DNA of 64,000 bases from positions 434,001-498,000 of the forward strand of contig NZ_FQYO01000002.1 of the NCBI RefSeq assembly GCF_900141735.1, read 5' to 3'. The notes under the pieces are model-generated. The model saw only the letters and a list, made by a program, of their open reading frames with translations, had not been told where the DNA came from and searched no databases. The stretch's first letter is position 1; every line of letters starts with the position of its first letter. The stretch comes from Wenxinia saemankumensis (GTDB lineage Bacteria; Pseudomonadota; Alphaproteobacteria; Rhodobacterales; Rhodobacteraceae). The translations under genes were made by a program, and so were the position numbers. Positions 44,886 to 54,761 of this stretch are shown piece after piece.

Positions 44886-46436
44886 CTATTCGGCCGCCTC
44901 GCGCAGCCTGAAGCCCTTGTCGACCATGTCGGCCGGCCGGATCGGGTAATCGCCCGAGAAGCAGGCGTCGCAATATTGCGGGCTGTCCGGGTCGCGCCCG
45001 GCCGTCTCGCCGACGGCGCGGTAGAGCCCGTCGAGCGAGATGAACTTGAGCGAGGTCACGCCCAGATGCTCGCGCATCTCCTCCTCGGACATCGTGGCGG
45101 CGAGCAGCTTCTCGCGCTCGGGCGTGTCGACGCCGTAGAAGCAGGGCCAGGAGGTGGGCGGCGAGGCGATGCGGAAATGGACCTCGGCCGCGCCCGCGTC
45201 GAGGATCATCTCCTTGATCTTGCGGCTGGTCGTGCCGCGCACGACGCTGTCGTCCACGAGGATGATGCGCTTGCCCCGGATCAGCGCGCGGTTGACGTTC
45301 AGCTTCAGCCGGACGCCCATGTTGCGGATCTGCTCGGACGGCTCGATGAAGGTGCGGCCCATGTACTGGTTGCGGATGATCCCCATGCCGTAGGGGATGC
45401 CGCTGGCCCGCGAATAGCCGATCGCGGCCGGGGTGCCGCTGTCGGGGACGGGGCAGACGAGGTCGGCCTCGACCGGGGCCTCCTTCGCCAGTTCCATCCC
45501 GATGGCCTCGCGCGTCTCGTAGACCGAGCGGCCGCCGAGCGTGCTGTCGGGACGCGAGAAATAGACGTGCTCGAAGATGCAGAAGCGCGACCGGCGCGGC
45601 CGGAAAGGGGAGTAGCTCTCCACCTCGCCGCCGGAGATCACGACCATCTCGCCCGGCTCGACGTCGCGGACGAACTCGGCCCCGATGATGTCGAGGGCGC
45701 AGGTCTCGGAGGCCAGGGCCCAGCCCTCCTCGCCGATCTTCCCCAGCACGAGGGGCCGTACGCCCAGCGGATCGCGTACGCCGATCAGCTTGGACCGGGT
45801 CATGGCGACGACGGAGAAGGCGCCCTCGACCTTGCGCAGCGCCTCTTCCATCCGGTCGGGAATGGTGGCGCCCATCGAGCGGGCCATCAGGTGGATGATG
45901 CATTCGCTGTCCGAGGAGGACTGGAAGATCGAGCCGCGCGAGATCAGCTCGCGCCGCAGGGCGTCGGCATTGGTGATGTTGCCGTTATGCGCGACGGCGG
46001 CGCCGCCCATCGAGAATTCGCCGAAGAAGGGCTGCACGTCGCGGATCGCGGTCTGCCCCTTGTGACCGGCGGTCGAGTAGCGGACATGGCCGATCCCGAT
46101 CGTGCCGGGCAGCGTGCCGATCACCTCGGCCGAGGTGAAGTTGTCGCGCACGAGGCCCATCCGGCGGGCGGAATGGAAGCCGGTGCCGGCGTCGTGGGTG
46201 ACGATGCCGCCCGCCTCCTGTCCCCGGTGCTGCAGCGCGTGCAGGCCGAGCGCGACGAAGTTCGCGGCCTCGGTCACGCCGGTCACGCCGAAGATGCCGC
46301 ATTCCTCGCGCAGCTTGTCCCCGTCCTCGGGGTCGCCGGCGAAGGGATCTGTGGTCAGGGGCGCGGGGCGGGGCGTCCGGCGCGGGGAGGAGGCTGGGTG
46401 CGACACGGGGGGGACGGGCTCCGATTCCGGCGGCAT
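44886..46436 (-). CDS. purF: amidophosphoribosyltransferase
   Basis: First committed enzyme of purine synthesis: makes phosphoribosylamine from PRPP and glutamine. 516 residues. The glutamine amidotransferase domain starts at the Cys of EECGIFGVTG (near residue 46), with LQHRGQEAGG following, and the PRPP loop is RIILVDDSVVRGTTSRK. The residues before the Cys are probably a propeptide that is removed. ATG 46436 is the first start. It is downstream of radA, cvpA and a small gene on the same strand. Confidence 0.95.
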   Translation of the reverse strand: MPPESEPVPPVSHPASSPRRTPRPAPLTTDPFAGDPEDGDKLREECGIFGVTGVTEAANFVALGLHALQHRGQEAGGIVTHDAGTGFHSARRMGLVRDNFTSAEVIGTLPGTIGIGHVRYSTAGHKGQTAIRDVQPFFGEFSMGGAAVAHNGNITNADALRRELISRGSIFQSSSDSECIIHLMARSMGATIPDRMEEALRKVEGAFSVVAMTRSKLIGVRDPLGVRPLVLGKIGEEGWALASETCALDIIGAEFVRDVEPGEMVVISGGEVESYSPFRPRRSRFCIFEHVYFSRPDSTLGGRSVYETREAIGMELAKEAPVEADLVCPVPDSGTPAAIGYSRASGIPYGMGIIRNQYMGRTFIEPSEQIRNMGVRLKLNVNRALIRGKRIILVDDSVVRGTTSRKIKEMILDAGAAEVHFRIASPPTSWPCFYGVDTPEREKLLAATMSEEEMREHLGVTSLKFISLDGLYRAVGETAGRDPDSPQYCDACFSGDYPIRPADMVDKGFRLREAAE

Positions 46437-46600
46437 CGGGGGTCACATAAGCGCCCCGGGCCCCGCTGTCACGCCATCGCCGCGGGCGGGGGCGGTCAAT
46501 CGGGCGCGAGCGGGGGCGGATCGGGCCGGACGGCGCGGGATCGGGCAGTGATCGGGCCGGTGATGAGACCTGTGATCGGGCGAGGGGCCGGTACGGTGAC

Positions 46601-46672
46601 CGGGCCAGGGACTGGGCCAGGGACTTGGCCACGGACCGGGCCAGGGACCGGGCCAGCGACCAGGCCGGTGAT
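46601..46672. repeat. 12-base tandem repeat, six units
   Basis: Six imperfect 12-base units of the form CGGGCCAGGGAC stand head to tail between purF and a small gene. On the minus strand they would encode a (VPGP) repeat, in a 71-codon frame (46496-46711) that has no ribosome binding site of note. Confidence 0.75.
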
Positions 46673-46707
46673 CGGCTGCGAGAGAGGGCGGGGCGGCCCG
46701 GGCCGCG

Positions 46708-46947
46708 TCACGCCTCGGGGGCCCGGCCCGCGCGGCCGGCCGCGGACCCGGCCCCGCGGCGGGCGCGCAGGCCGAGGGCGAGGCAGGCGATCCCGGCCCC
46801 GAGGAGCAGGATCGTCGCCGCCGCCGCCAGCGTGCTCGTCCCGGTCCAGGTCCCGCCCGCGACGGTCGCGGCGATGGGGGGAAGGGGCAGCATGGCGGCG
46901 GCGAGGGCCGCGAGCCCCGCCAGGACGAGGAGGGCGCGCCGGAGCAC
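46708..46947 (-). CDS. small membrane protein, unknown
   Basis: A 79-residue protein with two hydrophobic segments (ALLVLAGLAALAAAMLPLPP and TLAAAATILLLGAGIACLAL) and a basic C-terminus. Not recognised. It starts seven bases after the cvpA stop on the same strand, which supports a real gene in the radA-cvpA-purF group. Confidence 0.55.
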   Translation of the reverse strand: MLRRALLVLAGLAALAAAMLPLPPIAATVAGGTWTGTSTLAAAATILLLGAGIACLALGLRARRGAGSAAGRAGRAPEA

Positions 46948-46954
46948 CCCGTCC

Positions 46955-47551
46955 TCAGTTCGCGGCGGGCGGGGTGGCGGGGGCCACGTCGGCGGCGGGG
47001 GCGCCGCAATTGCCGACGAGCTGCTCGTATTGCGCGGTGACCCAGCCCAGCGCCGCCTCGGGGTTCCGGTTCTGGATGTCGTCGGTATAGCCCGAGAAGA
47101 TCGCCGCCGCGCGGCTGTTCTCGATCATCGGGACCTGCTGCGCCGACAGCACGGTGTCGTAGACGAAGAAGGCGACCGCGACGAGGAGCAGGCCCCGGAA
47201 CACGCCGAAGAGGAAGCCCAGCCCCTGGTCGACCCCGCCCAGGGCGGAGCGCTGGATCACGCCAGAGAAGAGCGGGGTGAAGATCGAGAAGATCACCAGC
47301 GCGACGGCGAAGACGGCGGCGAAGGCGGCGATGATCGCCAGCTCGCAGCTGTCGCCGATGAAATCGCCGAGGACCGGGATCTGGCGCATCAGGGGCTCGA
47401 CCGTGTCGGCGAAGATGAAGGCCAGGATCGTCGCGCCGATCCAGCCCAGGATCGCCAGCGCCTCGCGCGCGAAGCCGCGGCTGTAGGCGAGGAGCGCGGA
47501 GACCACGATGACCAGCGCCACGATGCCGTCGACCAGGGTGAAGCCTTCCAT
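46955..47551 (-). CDS. cvpA: CvpA family membrane protein
   Basis: A 198-residue inner membrane protein with four helices. Signatures: LVDGIVALVIVVSALLAYSRG, FAREALAILGWIGATILAFI and GGVDQGLGFLFGVFRGLLLV. CvpA was named for colicin V production and affects envelope stress; it is usually found beside purF, as here. The C-terminal tail is Pro/Ala-rich. It starts two bases after the radA stop. Confidence 0.93.
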   Translation of the reverse strand: MEGFTLVDGIVALVIVVSALLAYSRGFAREALAILGWIGATILAFIFADTVEPLMRQIPVLGDFIGDSCELAIIAAFAAVFAVALVIFSIFTPLFSGVIQRSALGGVDQGLGFLFGVFRGLLLVAVAFFVYDTVLSAQQVPMIENSRAAAIFSGYTDDIQNRNPEAALGWVTAQYEQLVGNCGAPAADVAPATPPAAN

Positions 47552-47553
47552 CG

Positions 47554-48942
47554 TCAGTCCTTTTCAGATGCGGGGCCGGATCCGCCCGGCAGGGTGAAGG
47601 TTCGGGACACGAAGGTCGGCACGTCGTCCAGCTCCTTCAGCTCCAGCCCCGCGCCGCCGCCGGCACGGCGCGGCCGGGGGGGCAGGAGCGCGGACGAGAA
47701 ACCAAGTTTGACCGCCTCTTTCAACCGGTTTTCGGTCTGCGGGACGCTGCGGAGCGCGCCCGAGAGGGAGATCTCGCCGAAAATGACACAATCGGCCGGC
47801 AGGGCTTCGCCTTCGCGCGCCGAAACGAGGGCGGCGGCGATGGCGAGATCGGCCGCGGGGTCCTGGATGCGCAGGCCCCCCGCGACGTTGAGGTAGACGT
47901 CGAGCCCGGCGAAGCTGAGCCCCGCCCGGGCGTCGAGCACGGCGAGAATCATGGACAGACGCGAGGAATCGAGGCCCGTCACGCTGCGCCGCGCGCCGCC
48001 GGGCGGGGCGGGGGCGACGAGGGCCTGGATCTCGGTCAAGATGGGGCGGGTGCCCTCGATCCCGGGATAGACGGCCGAGCCGGGGGCCGGCGTGCCGCGC
48101 CCCTCGAGGAACAGGGCGGAGGGGTTGCGCACCTCGACGAGCCCCTTGCCGGTCATCTCGAACACGCCGATTTCGTCCGCCGGGCCGAAGCGGTTCTTGT
48201 GCGCGCGCAGGATCCTGAAGGCGCCGCCCCGGTCGCCCTCGAAATAGAGCACGCAATCGACCATGTGCTCGACCACGCGGGGGCCGGCGATCGCGCCCTC
48301 CTTCGTGACATGGCCGACCATGACGACCGCCATGCCGCGCCGCTTGGCGAAGGAGGTCAGCTCGTGCGCCGCCGCGCGAACCTGGCTGACGCTGCCCGGC
48401 GCGCTGTCGGACTGGTCGGACCACATGGTCTGGATCGAATCGATCACCGCGAGGTCCGGCGTCTCGGCCTCGAGCGTGGCGAGGATGTCCGAGAGGTTGG
48501 TCGCCGCGGCCAGCTTCACCGGGCTTTCCGTCAGGCCGAGCCGGCGGGCCCGCATCTGGACCTGGCCGCGGCTCTCCTCGCCCGAGATGTAGACGACCTT
48601 CAGCCCCTGCCGGGCGAAGCGGGCGCTGGCCTGGAGCAGCAGCGTCGACTTGCCGATGCCGGGATCGCCGCCGACGAGGATCGCGCTGGCCTGGACCAGC
48701 CCGCCGCCCAGGACGCGGTCGAGCTCCTCCACCCCCGCATTCGTGCGGGGCGGCTCGGGATCGGAGGAGGCGAGGTCGGTGAGGTCGATGCCCCGGCCCC
48801 TGGTCGGGCGCTTGCCCGGCCCCTCGCTGACCGGCGCCTCCTCGCGGATCGTGTTCCACTCGCCGCAGGCGTCGCAGCGGCCCGACCACCGGGGATGGGT
48901 GGCGCCGCAATTCTGGCAGACGAAGAGGCTGTCCCTTGGCAT
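47554..48942 (-). CDS. radA: DNA repair protein RadA
   Basis: RecA-like helicase that branch-migrates recombination intermediates. 462 residues. An N-terminal C4 zinc finger ([20 protein letters not shown]), Walker [15 protein letters not shown], the RadA-specific KNRFG in [14 protein letters not shown], and the Lon-like C-terminal domain ([14 protein letters not shown]). ATG 48942 gives the family start; the open frame continues far upstream only because stops are rare. First gene of the radA-cvpA-X-purF set. Confidence 0.95.
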   Translation of the reverse strand: MPRDSLFVCQNCGATHPRWSGRCDACGEWNTIREEAPVSEGPGKRPTRGRGIDLTDLASSDPEPPRTNAGVEELDRVLGGGLVQASAILVGGDPGIGKSTLLLQASARFARQGLKVVYISGEESRGQVQMRARRLGLTESPVKLAAATNLSDILATLEAETPDLAVIDSIQTMWSDQSDSAPGSVSQVRAAAHELTSFAKRRGMAVVMVGHVTKEGAIAGPRVVEHMVDCVLYFEGDRGGAFRILRAHKNRFGPADEIGVFEMTGKGLVEVRNPSALFLEGRGTPAPGSAVYPGIEGTRPILTEIQALVAPAPPGGARRSVTGLDSSRLSMILAVLDARAGLSFAGLDVYLNVAGGLRIQDPAADLAIAAALVSAREGEALPADCVIFGEISLSGALRSVPQTENRLKEAVKLGFSSALLPPRPRRAGGGAGLELKELDDVPTFVSRTFTLPGGSGPASEKD

Positions 48943-48990
48943 GGCGCGCTCATGCCATGGCGGCGGGCCGGGGGGCAATCGGCGCGCCGC

Positions 48991-49014
48991 GGTATTTGAG
49001 ACCCTGCGAAGGGG
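48991..49014 (+). repeat. dispersed intergenic repeat, copy 3 of 3
   Basis: GGTATTTGAGACC followed by CTGCGAAGGGG, in the gap between the radA start and the alr stop. Same orientation as the other copies. Confidence 0.7.
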
Positions 49015-49115
49015 AGGGCGGGGCGCCCGGTCCCCTGGCCGGACTATTGTCCGGTCGGCGGGCGCGCAGCGGGGCCGGCCGCGGCGCGGACGGCGTCGCG
49101 GCGGGGTCCGCCGGA

Positions 49116-50153
49116 TCAGCCGCTGGCGTAGCGCCGGGCGTAGCGGGCGCCGAGCGAGGTCAGCATCTCGTAGCCGATCGTGCCGCAGGCGGCGGCGAGC
49201 GCGTCGACGCCCTGGCTGTCGGTCAGGACCGAGAGCCAGTCGGGATCCTCGGCCAGGTCGGTCACGTCGACCGTGATCAGGTCCATCGAGACGCGGCCCA
49301 CGGCGGGGCAGGGCGTATCGCCGAACCAAAGCGTCAGCTCGCCCTGCAGGGCACGGTGGAGGCCGTCGGCATAGCCGCCCGAGACGGTGGCGAGGCGGGT
49401 CGGCCGCTCGGCCTGCCAGGAATTGCCGTAGCCGACCACCTCCCCGGCGGCGAGGTCGCGGCACTGGACGACCGGCAGGTCGAGCCGGGCGACGGGGGCC
49501 GCGCCCTCGAAGGGCAGGCCGCCATAGAGGCCGATCCCGGGCCGGGTCTCGTCGAAATGGTAGTCCGGGCCGAGCAGGATGCCCCCCGTCGCGGCGAGGC
49601 AGCGCGGCACGCTGACCCCGTCGGTCATCCGGTGGAAGACGTCGAGCTGGTAGGGGTTCATCGGGTGGTCCGGCTCGTCGGCGCAGGCGAGGTGGCTCAT
49701 CAGCACGACGGGGCGCTGGCCGAGCGCGATCACGGCCACCGCCGCCCAGTCCTGCCATTCGAGGCCGAGCCGGTTCATCCCGGTGTCGAGCTGCAGCCCG
49801 AACGGATGGCCGGGGAGCGATTCGAGATGCCGCGTCAGCTGCTCGATCGAGGTCAGCATCGGCGTCAGCGCGAGGTCGGCGAGCATCTCGGTATCGCCCG
49901 CCATGTGGCCCGAGAAGACGCGGATCTCGGGGCCGGGGCCGAGGGCCTGGCGGATCGCGGCCCCTTCCTCGGCCACGGCGACGTAGAAGGTGCGGGCGCC
50001 GGCCCGGGCGAGGGCGCGCGCCACGCGCTCGGCGCCGAGGCCGTAGCCGTCGGCCTTGACCACCGCGCCGGTCGGCACGGCGGTCCGCGCGTCCAGCGCG
50101 CGCCAGTTCGCGGCGAGCGCGTCGAGGTCGATGGTGAGCTGTCCCGTGGCCAT
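49116..50153 (-). CDS. alr: alanine racemase
   Basis: Makes D-alanine for peptidoglycan, with pyridoxal phosphate. 345 residues, slightly short. PLP lysine in [16 protein letters not shown] (near residue 33), [17 protein letters not shown], the catalytic Tyr in [12 protein letters not shown] and [17 protein letters not shown] 50153 fits the family. A separate cellular gene may exist for catabolic use; none is in the window. Confidence 0.94.
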   Translation of the reverse strand: MATGQLTIDLDALAANWRALDARTAVPTGAVVKADGYGLGAERVARALARAGARTFYVAVAEEGAAIRQALGPGPEIRVFSGHMAGDTEMLADLALTPMLTSIEQLTRHLESLPGHPFGLQLDTGMNRLGLEWQDWAAVAVIALGQRPVVLMSHLACADEPDHPMNPYQLDVFHRMTDGVSVPRCLAATGGILLGPDYHFDETRPGIGLYGGLPFEGAAPVARLDLPVVQCRDLAAGEVVGYGNSWQAERPTRLATVSGGYADGLHRALQGELTLWFGDTPCPAVGRVSMDLITVDVTDLAEDPDWLSVLTDSQGVDALAAACGTIGYEMLTSLGARYARRYASG

Positions 50154-50255
50154 GCGCGTTGTCTGGCAGCATGTGCGGGGGGCGGCAAGACGCGGCGGCG
50201 GCCGGCGGGAGCGGGGGGCTTGATCCCGCCGGGTTGTTTCGTCATTTCCGGAATC

Positions 50256-50969
50256 ATGGATATATCAGACCTGCCCAACCTGACGGGCGCTGCCCGCCCG
50301 ATCGACCGCGCGGCCCTCACCGGGCCCTGCCCGGACCACGCGCCGCGGATCCTGCTGCTCTACGGCTCGCTCCGCGCGCGGTCCTACAGCAGGTTCCTCG
50401 CGCTGGAGGCCGAGAGGCTGCTGCGGGCCTTCGGCTGCGAGACCCGCGTCTTCCACGCGGACGGGCTGCCGCTGCCCGACGATTCGGGGGCCGATCACCC
50501 GAAGGTCGCGGAACTGCGCGAGGCCGCGATCTGGTCGGAGGGGATGGTCTGGGTCAGCCCCGAGCGGCACGGCGCGATGACGGGGGTGCTGAAGAGCCAG
50601 ATCGACTGGATCCCGCTCTCGATGGGGGCGGTGCGGCCGACCCAGGGCCGCACGCTGGCCCTGATGCAGGTCTCGGGCGGGAGCCAGAGCTTCAACGCCC
50701 TTAACCAGATGCGGATCCTGGGACGCTGGATGCGGATGGTGACGATCCCGAACCAGTCCTCGGTGCCGAAGGCGTTCCAGCTCTTCGACGAGGACGGACG
50801 GATGGCGGCCGGGCCGTTCTACGACCGGGTGGTCGATGTCTGCGAGGAGCTGGTGAAGGTCACGTGGCTCACCCGCGCGGCGGGCGCCTACCTCACCGAC
50901 CGCTATTCCGAGCGGAAGGAGACAGCCGAGGCGCTGATCGCCCGCGTCAATTCGTCGTCGGGCTCGTAG
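50256..50969 (+). CDS. arsH: NADPH-dependent FMN reductase ArsH
   Basis: A 237-residue flavoprotein of the ArsH type, which oxidises trivalent organoarsenicals and helps against oxidative stress. Signature: [21 protein letters not shown] (FMN phosphate loop), [20 protein letters not shown] and [19 protein letters not shown]. No arsR or arsenic pump is near, so a wider redox role is possible. ATG 50256 gives the full-length N-terminus. The 3' end overlaps the convergent next gene by 23 bases. Confidence 0.9.
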   Translation: MDISDLPNLTGAARPIDRAALTGPCPDHAPRILLLYGSLRARSYSRFLALEAERLLRAFGCETRVFHADGLPLPDDSGADHPKVAELREAAIWSEGMVWVSPERHGAMTGVLKSQIDWIPLSMGAVRPTQGRTLALMQVSGGSQSFNALNQMRILGRWMRMVTIPNQSSVPKAFQLFDEDGRMAAGPFYDRVVDVCEELVKVTWLTRAAGAYLTDRYSERKETAEALIARVNSSSGS

Positions 50970-51771
50970 GCCCGGGCCCGGGATCGGGATCGGGATCCGC
51001 GTCCGGGCTGGTGACCAGATCGTAGCGGTCGAGTTCCTCCGGCGTGAGGAGGTAGATCTCCTCTGGCGGGGTCATCAGGGCGGGCTGCATCATGCCGGGA
51101 TCGATGCCCATGGCGATCAGGTAGGCCATCACCTCGCCCTGGCCGCGCTGGATGTCGGACACCGCCAAGAAGGCGGGCAGGGCGGTGTTCTCGTCGAAAT
51201 AATGCTGGTGCACGCCGATCCAGGCGCCCTCCGCCGCCTCGCGCGTGACGCCGGCGGCGAGGATGTAGGGGCAGGCGGAGAGGCAGATGTCGGTGCCGCC
51301 CATCCGCGTGTCCATCCCCGCCTCGCGGATCCACTGCCCGAGGGCCAGCGCATCCGCGACCGATCCGCCGGGCGAGTTGAGGAAGACGGGCGTGCCTTCG
51401 GCCGGGGCAGGGACGATCTCGTCCCGGATGCGGTCGGCATCGCCGGGGGCGATCTGCCCGGTCAGCAGCAGGGCCGGCGCGCCCTGCCATTCGGCGATCT
51501 CGGCCAGCAGACGGGTCGGCATCTCGTCGGTGGAGGGGAGGGGGCGCGATCCAGGCGCGCCCTCGCGCGGGGCGATCCGGGCGGGACGGTACTGCCGCGT
51601 CTGGTCGCCGGGGCGGGTCGGCGTGGTCAGGGCGGGGGCGTCGCTCGGGCTCAGGACCTGGGGCAGCACGCGGGCGAGGTCGCCGCTCACCATCAGCACG
51701 GCGAAGAGGACCTGGACCCCGACCAGCGCGAGCAGCCATTTCCGGGTCTCGCCCGGGGCGCCCACCTTCAC
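50947..51771 (-). CDS. ClpP/crotonase-fold exported protein (COG3904-like)
   Basis: A 274-residue protein with an N-terminal membrane anchor ([20 protein letters not shown]), a Pro-rich linker and a ClpP-like domain: [38 protein letters not shown] (Ser in SACPY as likely nucleophile) and [11 protein letters not shown] (His). The fold and order fit the periplasmic COG3904 proteins, whose role is unknown. GTG 51771 follows GGAGGAGGG, an excellent ribosome binding site. The C-terminus is Asp/Pro-rich. It is downstream of a coiled-coil membrane protein gene on the same strand. Confidence 0.8.
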   Translation of the reverse strand: MKVGAPGETRKWLLALVGVQVLFAVLMVSGDLARVLPQVLSPSDAPALTTPTRPGDQTRQYRPARIAPREGAPGSRPLPSTDEMPTRLLAEIAEWQGAPALLLTGQIAPGDADRIRDEIVPAPAEGTPVFLNSPGGSVADALALGQWIREAGMDTRMGGTDICLSACPYILAAGVTREAAEGAWIGVHQHYFDENTALPAFLAVSDIQRGQGEVMAYLIAMGIDPGMMQPALMTPPEEIYLLTPEELDRYDLVTSPDADPDPDPGPGPTSPTTN

Positions 51772-51869
51772 GATCCCTCCTCCGCGAAGATCGGATTCGT
51801 CCCGGTTCCGCGCCGCGCCGGGCGGTGCGAGCCGTCGCTTGGGTCGGAAAGGTGCAAGCGGGCCATGCC

Positions 51870-53243
51870 TCACGGCCCCTTTCGCCGGTCGAGGGGGGCG
51901 ATGTTGGTCGCCGCCTCCTCGCGTTCGGCGGCGGTGTCCGGCGCGAGGCCGGTCTCGTCCGCGGGGCCGGCGACCGGCGCGTCGCCCTGGCGGACGCGGG
52001 CCGGGCTGTCGCCCATGGCGCCGTCGATCTCGCGCAGGGCGCCCAGCGCGATCCGCAGCTCCGCCAGCGTCATCCGGTCCTCGCCCGCCACCGGCTCGCG
52101 CGCGCCGCGCATCGCGGCCTGGCTGACCATGACGATGAAGACGAGCACCGCCGGCAGCAGGTCGATGGCGATGGCCCCCGCCCAGGACGGCACGAAGTTC
52201 CCCGCATAGAGGATCACCGCGTCGGCGGTCGAGATCGGCGTGTAGATCGTCTCCTCCGGGGCTGTCATGTCCATCACGCCGAGCGCGGCCGACCGCAGCG
52301 TCTCGGCCCGCTGGCCGAGCACGGTCAGCACGCTGTCGATGGTGCTGGCCTGGCCGGCGCGGGTGGCGTCGCTGGTGCCGTCGAGCTCGGGCAGCACGAC
52401 CGAGGCGGCGAGGTCGTCCGCCGCCCGCACCACGAGCGGCGCAATGGAGAGCTGGCGCAGCCGGGTGATGACGTTGGCGAGGCGCACCGCCTCTTCGCTG
52501 AACTGGACGGACCGGGTCTCCACCGGGCCGGGCTCGACCGTCAGGGCGCGCATCCGGCTGAGGATCTGGTTGCCTTCGGCGAAGGCCGCCTCGACCAGCG
52601 GGGTCTGGGTCGCGATCTGCGCCTCGAGCGCGGCGAGTTCGTCCGATTTCTGCCGCAGCAGGCGGAAGACGGCCCCTTGCCCCGCGAATCCCGACAGATC
52701 GCCCGACGCCTCCTGCTCGGCGAGGTCCTGGAAGGACTGGCGCACCCGCGCCACGTCGCGCTCGAGCCCCTGGGCCGAGACGGCGATCTCGTTCGCGCGC
52801 TCCAGCGCCTGCTGGTAATCCTGCACGGTCTCGGCGAGGTGCTGCTCGACCGCCGCCGCGCCGGCCAGCGCGGCCGCGTTCAGCCAGGAGGACATCGCGA
52901 CGATCGCGACCGAGCCGAGCGCCATCGAGGCGAGCAGGCCCAGCCGCGCGCCCATCGTCCGCATCGCGGGCAGAAGGCGCATCATGTAGGACCAGAACAC
53001 GAAGATGCCGACCGACACGGCCACCGAATAGGCCATCGCGGCAAAGACCGAGAGCGCCCCGGTATCGTCGAGCAGCGAGCTGACGCCGAGATAGGTGTAG
53101 ATGCCCGACGCCACGGCGAGCACCGCGAGCGCCGCGCCGGTGATCCCGTCGAGCCAGCCGAGATGCCCCTCGATCTCGCGCGCCTGGGCGAGACCCTGCG
53201 TTTCGGCCCGGCCCATGCGCCGCGCCCCGTCCCTGTCGTCCAT
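51870..53243 (-). CDS. coiled-coil membrane protein, unknown
   Basis: A 457-residue protein with three membrane helices near the N-terminus ([55 protein letters not shown]), a long helical, coiled-coil-like region (about 120-260; VEQHLAETVQDYQQALERAN), and one more helix near the C-terminus (AIDLLPAVLVFIVMVSQ). Not recognised. ATG 53243 is preferred; 53279 is in frame. It precedes the ClpP-like gene by about 100 bases, so the two may act together. Confidence 0.65.
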   Translation of the reverse strand: MDDRDGARRMGRAETQGLAQAREIEGHLGWLDGITGAALAVLAVASGIYTYLGVSSLLDDTGALSVFAAMAYSVAVSVGIFVFWSYMMRLLPAMRTMGARLGLLASMALGSVAIVAMSSWLNAAALAGAAAVEQHLAETVQDYQQALERANEIAVSAQGLERDVARVRQSFQDLAEQEASGDLSGFAGQGAVFRLLRQKSDELAALEAQIATQTPLVEAAFAEGNQILSRMRALTVEPGPVETRSVQFSEEAVRLANVITRLRQLSIAPLVVRAADDLAASVVLPELDGTSDATRAGQASTIDSVLTVLGQRAETLRSAALGVMDMTAPEETIYTPISTADAVILYAGNFVPSWAGAIAIDLLPAVLVFIVMVSQAAMRGAREPVAGEDRMTLAELRIALGALREIDGAMGDSPARVRQGDAPVAGPADETGLAPDTAAEREEAATNIAPLDRRKGP

Positions 53244-53345
53244 CCGCCCGCCCGCCTGTTCCCGTCTCCGGCAGAGCATAGGACGGCCCGCCGGTGACGG
53301 CGAGTCGGGCGAGCGTCACCTCTGCGTCAGGGGGGGCGCGGGTCG

Positions 53346-54761
53346 TCAGCGCTGCCCGGTGAAACGGCCCGCCCCCTCCGCCGGCCGACCCTCATGGGCG
53401 CGGGCGTGGCGCGCGACCGCTTCGGTCACCTGCAGGGCGGGATCGCAGCTGCGCCGCGTCTCCAGATCGACATGGAGGAGCAGGGTCTCGACCGTCGCGG
53501 CGAGGGTGCCGTCGCCGCGGGCCAGCCGGTGGAAGAGGTGCAGCTTCTTCCCCGCGCCCGACAGGACCTGCGTCGTGACGGTCAGCCTGTCGCCCGCCAG
53601 CACCTCGTCCAGGTAGCGGACATGGCTCTCGACCGTGAAATAGCTGAGGCCCCCTGCGATGTAGTCCGCATCGGCCCCGACCAGCGCCATGAACCGGTCG
53701 GAGGCGCGGCCCGCCGCCTCGAGATAATGCGTCTCGTTCATGTGGCCGTTGTAATCGGTCCAGCTGGACGGGACCTGCGCGCGGAAGGTCACGGGCAGGC
53801 CGTCCACCTCCTCCGGCGGGGACAGGGTGGCCTCGTGGCCCAGGATCGTGCCGCCCGCGCCCGAGCCGGTGCGCTTCAGCGCGCGGAGCATGGCGACGAG
53901 GTTGTCGTCGCGCAGCCGCTCCAGCGCGCGGATGCTCAGGTGGCCGGACTGCGCGTCGGACTGCGCCGCGATGGTGGCGACCAGCTCGGGCGTGAAGGCG
54001 GGCACGTCCGTCAGCTTCGTCCAGGGCCAGGCGAGGGCGGGGCCGAATTGCTCCATGAAATGCGCCATCCCGGCCTCGCCGCCGGCGATGCGGTAGGTCT
54101 CGAACAGGCCCATCTGCGCCCAGCGCAGGCCGAAGCCCTGGCGGATCGCCTCGTCGATCTCGTCGGTCGTGGCGATGCCGTCGGTGACCAGCCACAACGC
54201 CTCGCGCCAGATTGCCTCGAGCAGGCGGTCGGCGATATGGGCGTCGATCTCCTTGCGCAGGGTGAGGGGATACATGCCGATGCCGCGCAGCAGGTCGGCG
54301 GCCCGGGCGCAGGCCTCCGCCCCGCCCACCAGCTCGACCAGGGGCAGCAGGTAGACCGGGTTGAACGGATGCGCGACGATGGCGCGCGCGCCCTCGGCCG
54401 TCAGCTCGGAGGGCCGGAAGCCCGAGGTGGAGGAGCCGATGATCGCGGCCTCCGGCGCGAGCTCGGTGAGCTGGCCGAGGATGCGGTGCTTGAGGTCCAG
54501 CCGTTCGGGCACGCTTTCCTGCACCCAGTCGGCACCGGCCACGGCGCGGTCCATCCCGTCCTCGTAGGTCAGCCGACCCTCGGGCGGCAGGGCCGCGTCG
54601 TAGAGGGCGGGGAGCGCGCGCCGCGCGCCGTCCAGCACCTCGCCGATCCTGCGCCGGGCCTGCGGGTCGGGGTCGAAGACCGCCACATCCCAGCCGTTCA
54701 GCAGGAACCGGGCGGCCCATCCGCCGCCGATGACGCCGCCGCCGACGATGGCCGCCTTCAT
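53346..54761 (-). CDS. lcdH: L-carnitine dehydrogenase fused to betainyl-CoA thioesterase
   Basis: A 471-residue two-domain protein. Residues 1 to about 315 form a 3-hydroxyacyl-CoA dehydrogenase-type NAD enzyme: AAIVGGGVIGGGWAARFLLN, VQESVPERLDLKH, IIGSSTSGFRPSEL and VAHPFNPVYLLPLVELVGG, typical of carnitine 3-dehydrogenase. From about residue 325 a hotdog thioesterase follows (SSWTDYNGHMNETHYLEAAG). The fusion is known for carnitine degradation to glycine betaine: the first domain makes dehydrocarnitine and the second hydrolyses betainyl-CoA. The start overlaps the stop of the BKACE gene by four bases (ATGA). Confidence 0.9.
   Translation of the reverse strand: MKAAIVGGGVIGGGWAARFLLNGWDVAVFDPDPQARRRIGEVLDGARRALPALYDAALPPEGRLTYEDGMDRAVAGADWVQESVPERLDLKHRILGQLTELAPEAAIIGSSTSGFRPSELTAEGARAIVAHPFNPVYLLPLVELVGGAEACARAADLLRGIGMYPLTLRKEIDAHIADRLLEAIWREALWLVTDGIATTDEIDEAIRQGFGLRWAQMGLFETYRIAGGEAGMAHFMEQFGPALAWPWTKLTDVPAFTPELVATIAAQSDAQSGHLSIRALERLRDDNLVAMLRALKRTGSGAGGTILGHEATLSPPEEVDGLPVTFRAQVPSSWTDYNGHMNETHYLEAAGRASDRFMALVGADADYIAGGLSYFTVESHVRYLDEVLAGDRLTVTTQVLSGAGKKLHLFHRLARGDGTLAATVETLLLHVDLETRRSCDPALQVTEAVARHARAHEGRPAEGAGRFTGQR

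Noticed and set aside
46496-46711. 71-codon minus-strand frame with VPGP repeats
   Set aside because: It is explained by the 12-base tandem repeat; it has no ribosome binding site and overlaps the end of a better supported small gene.
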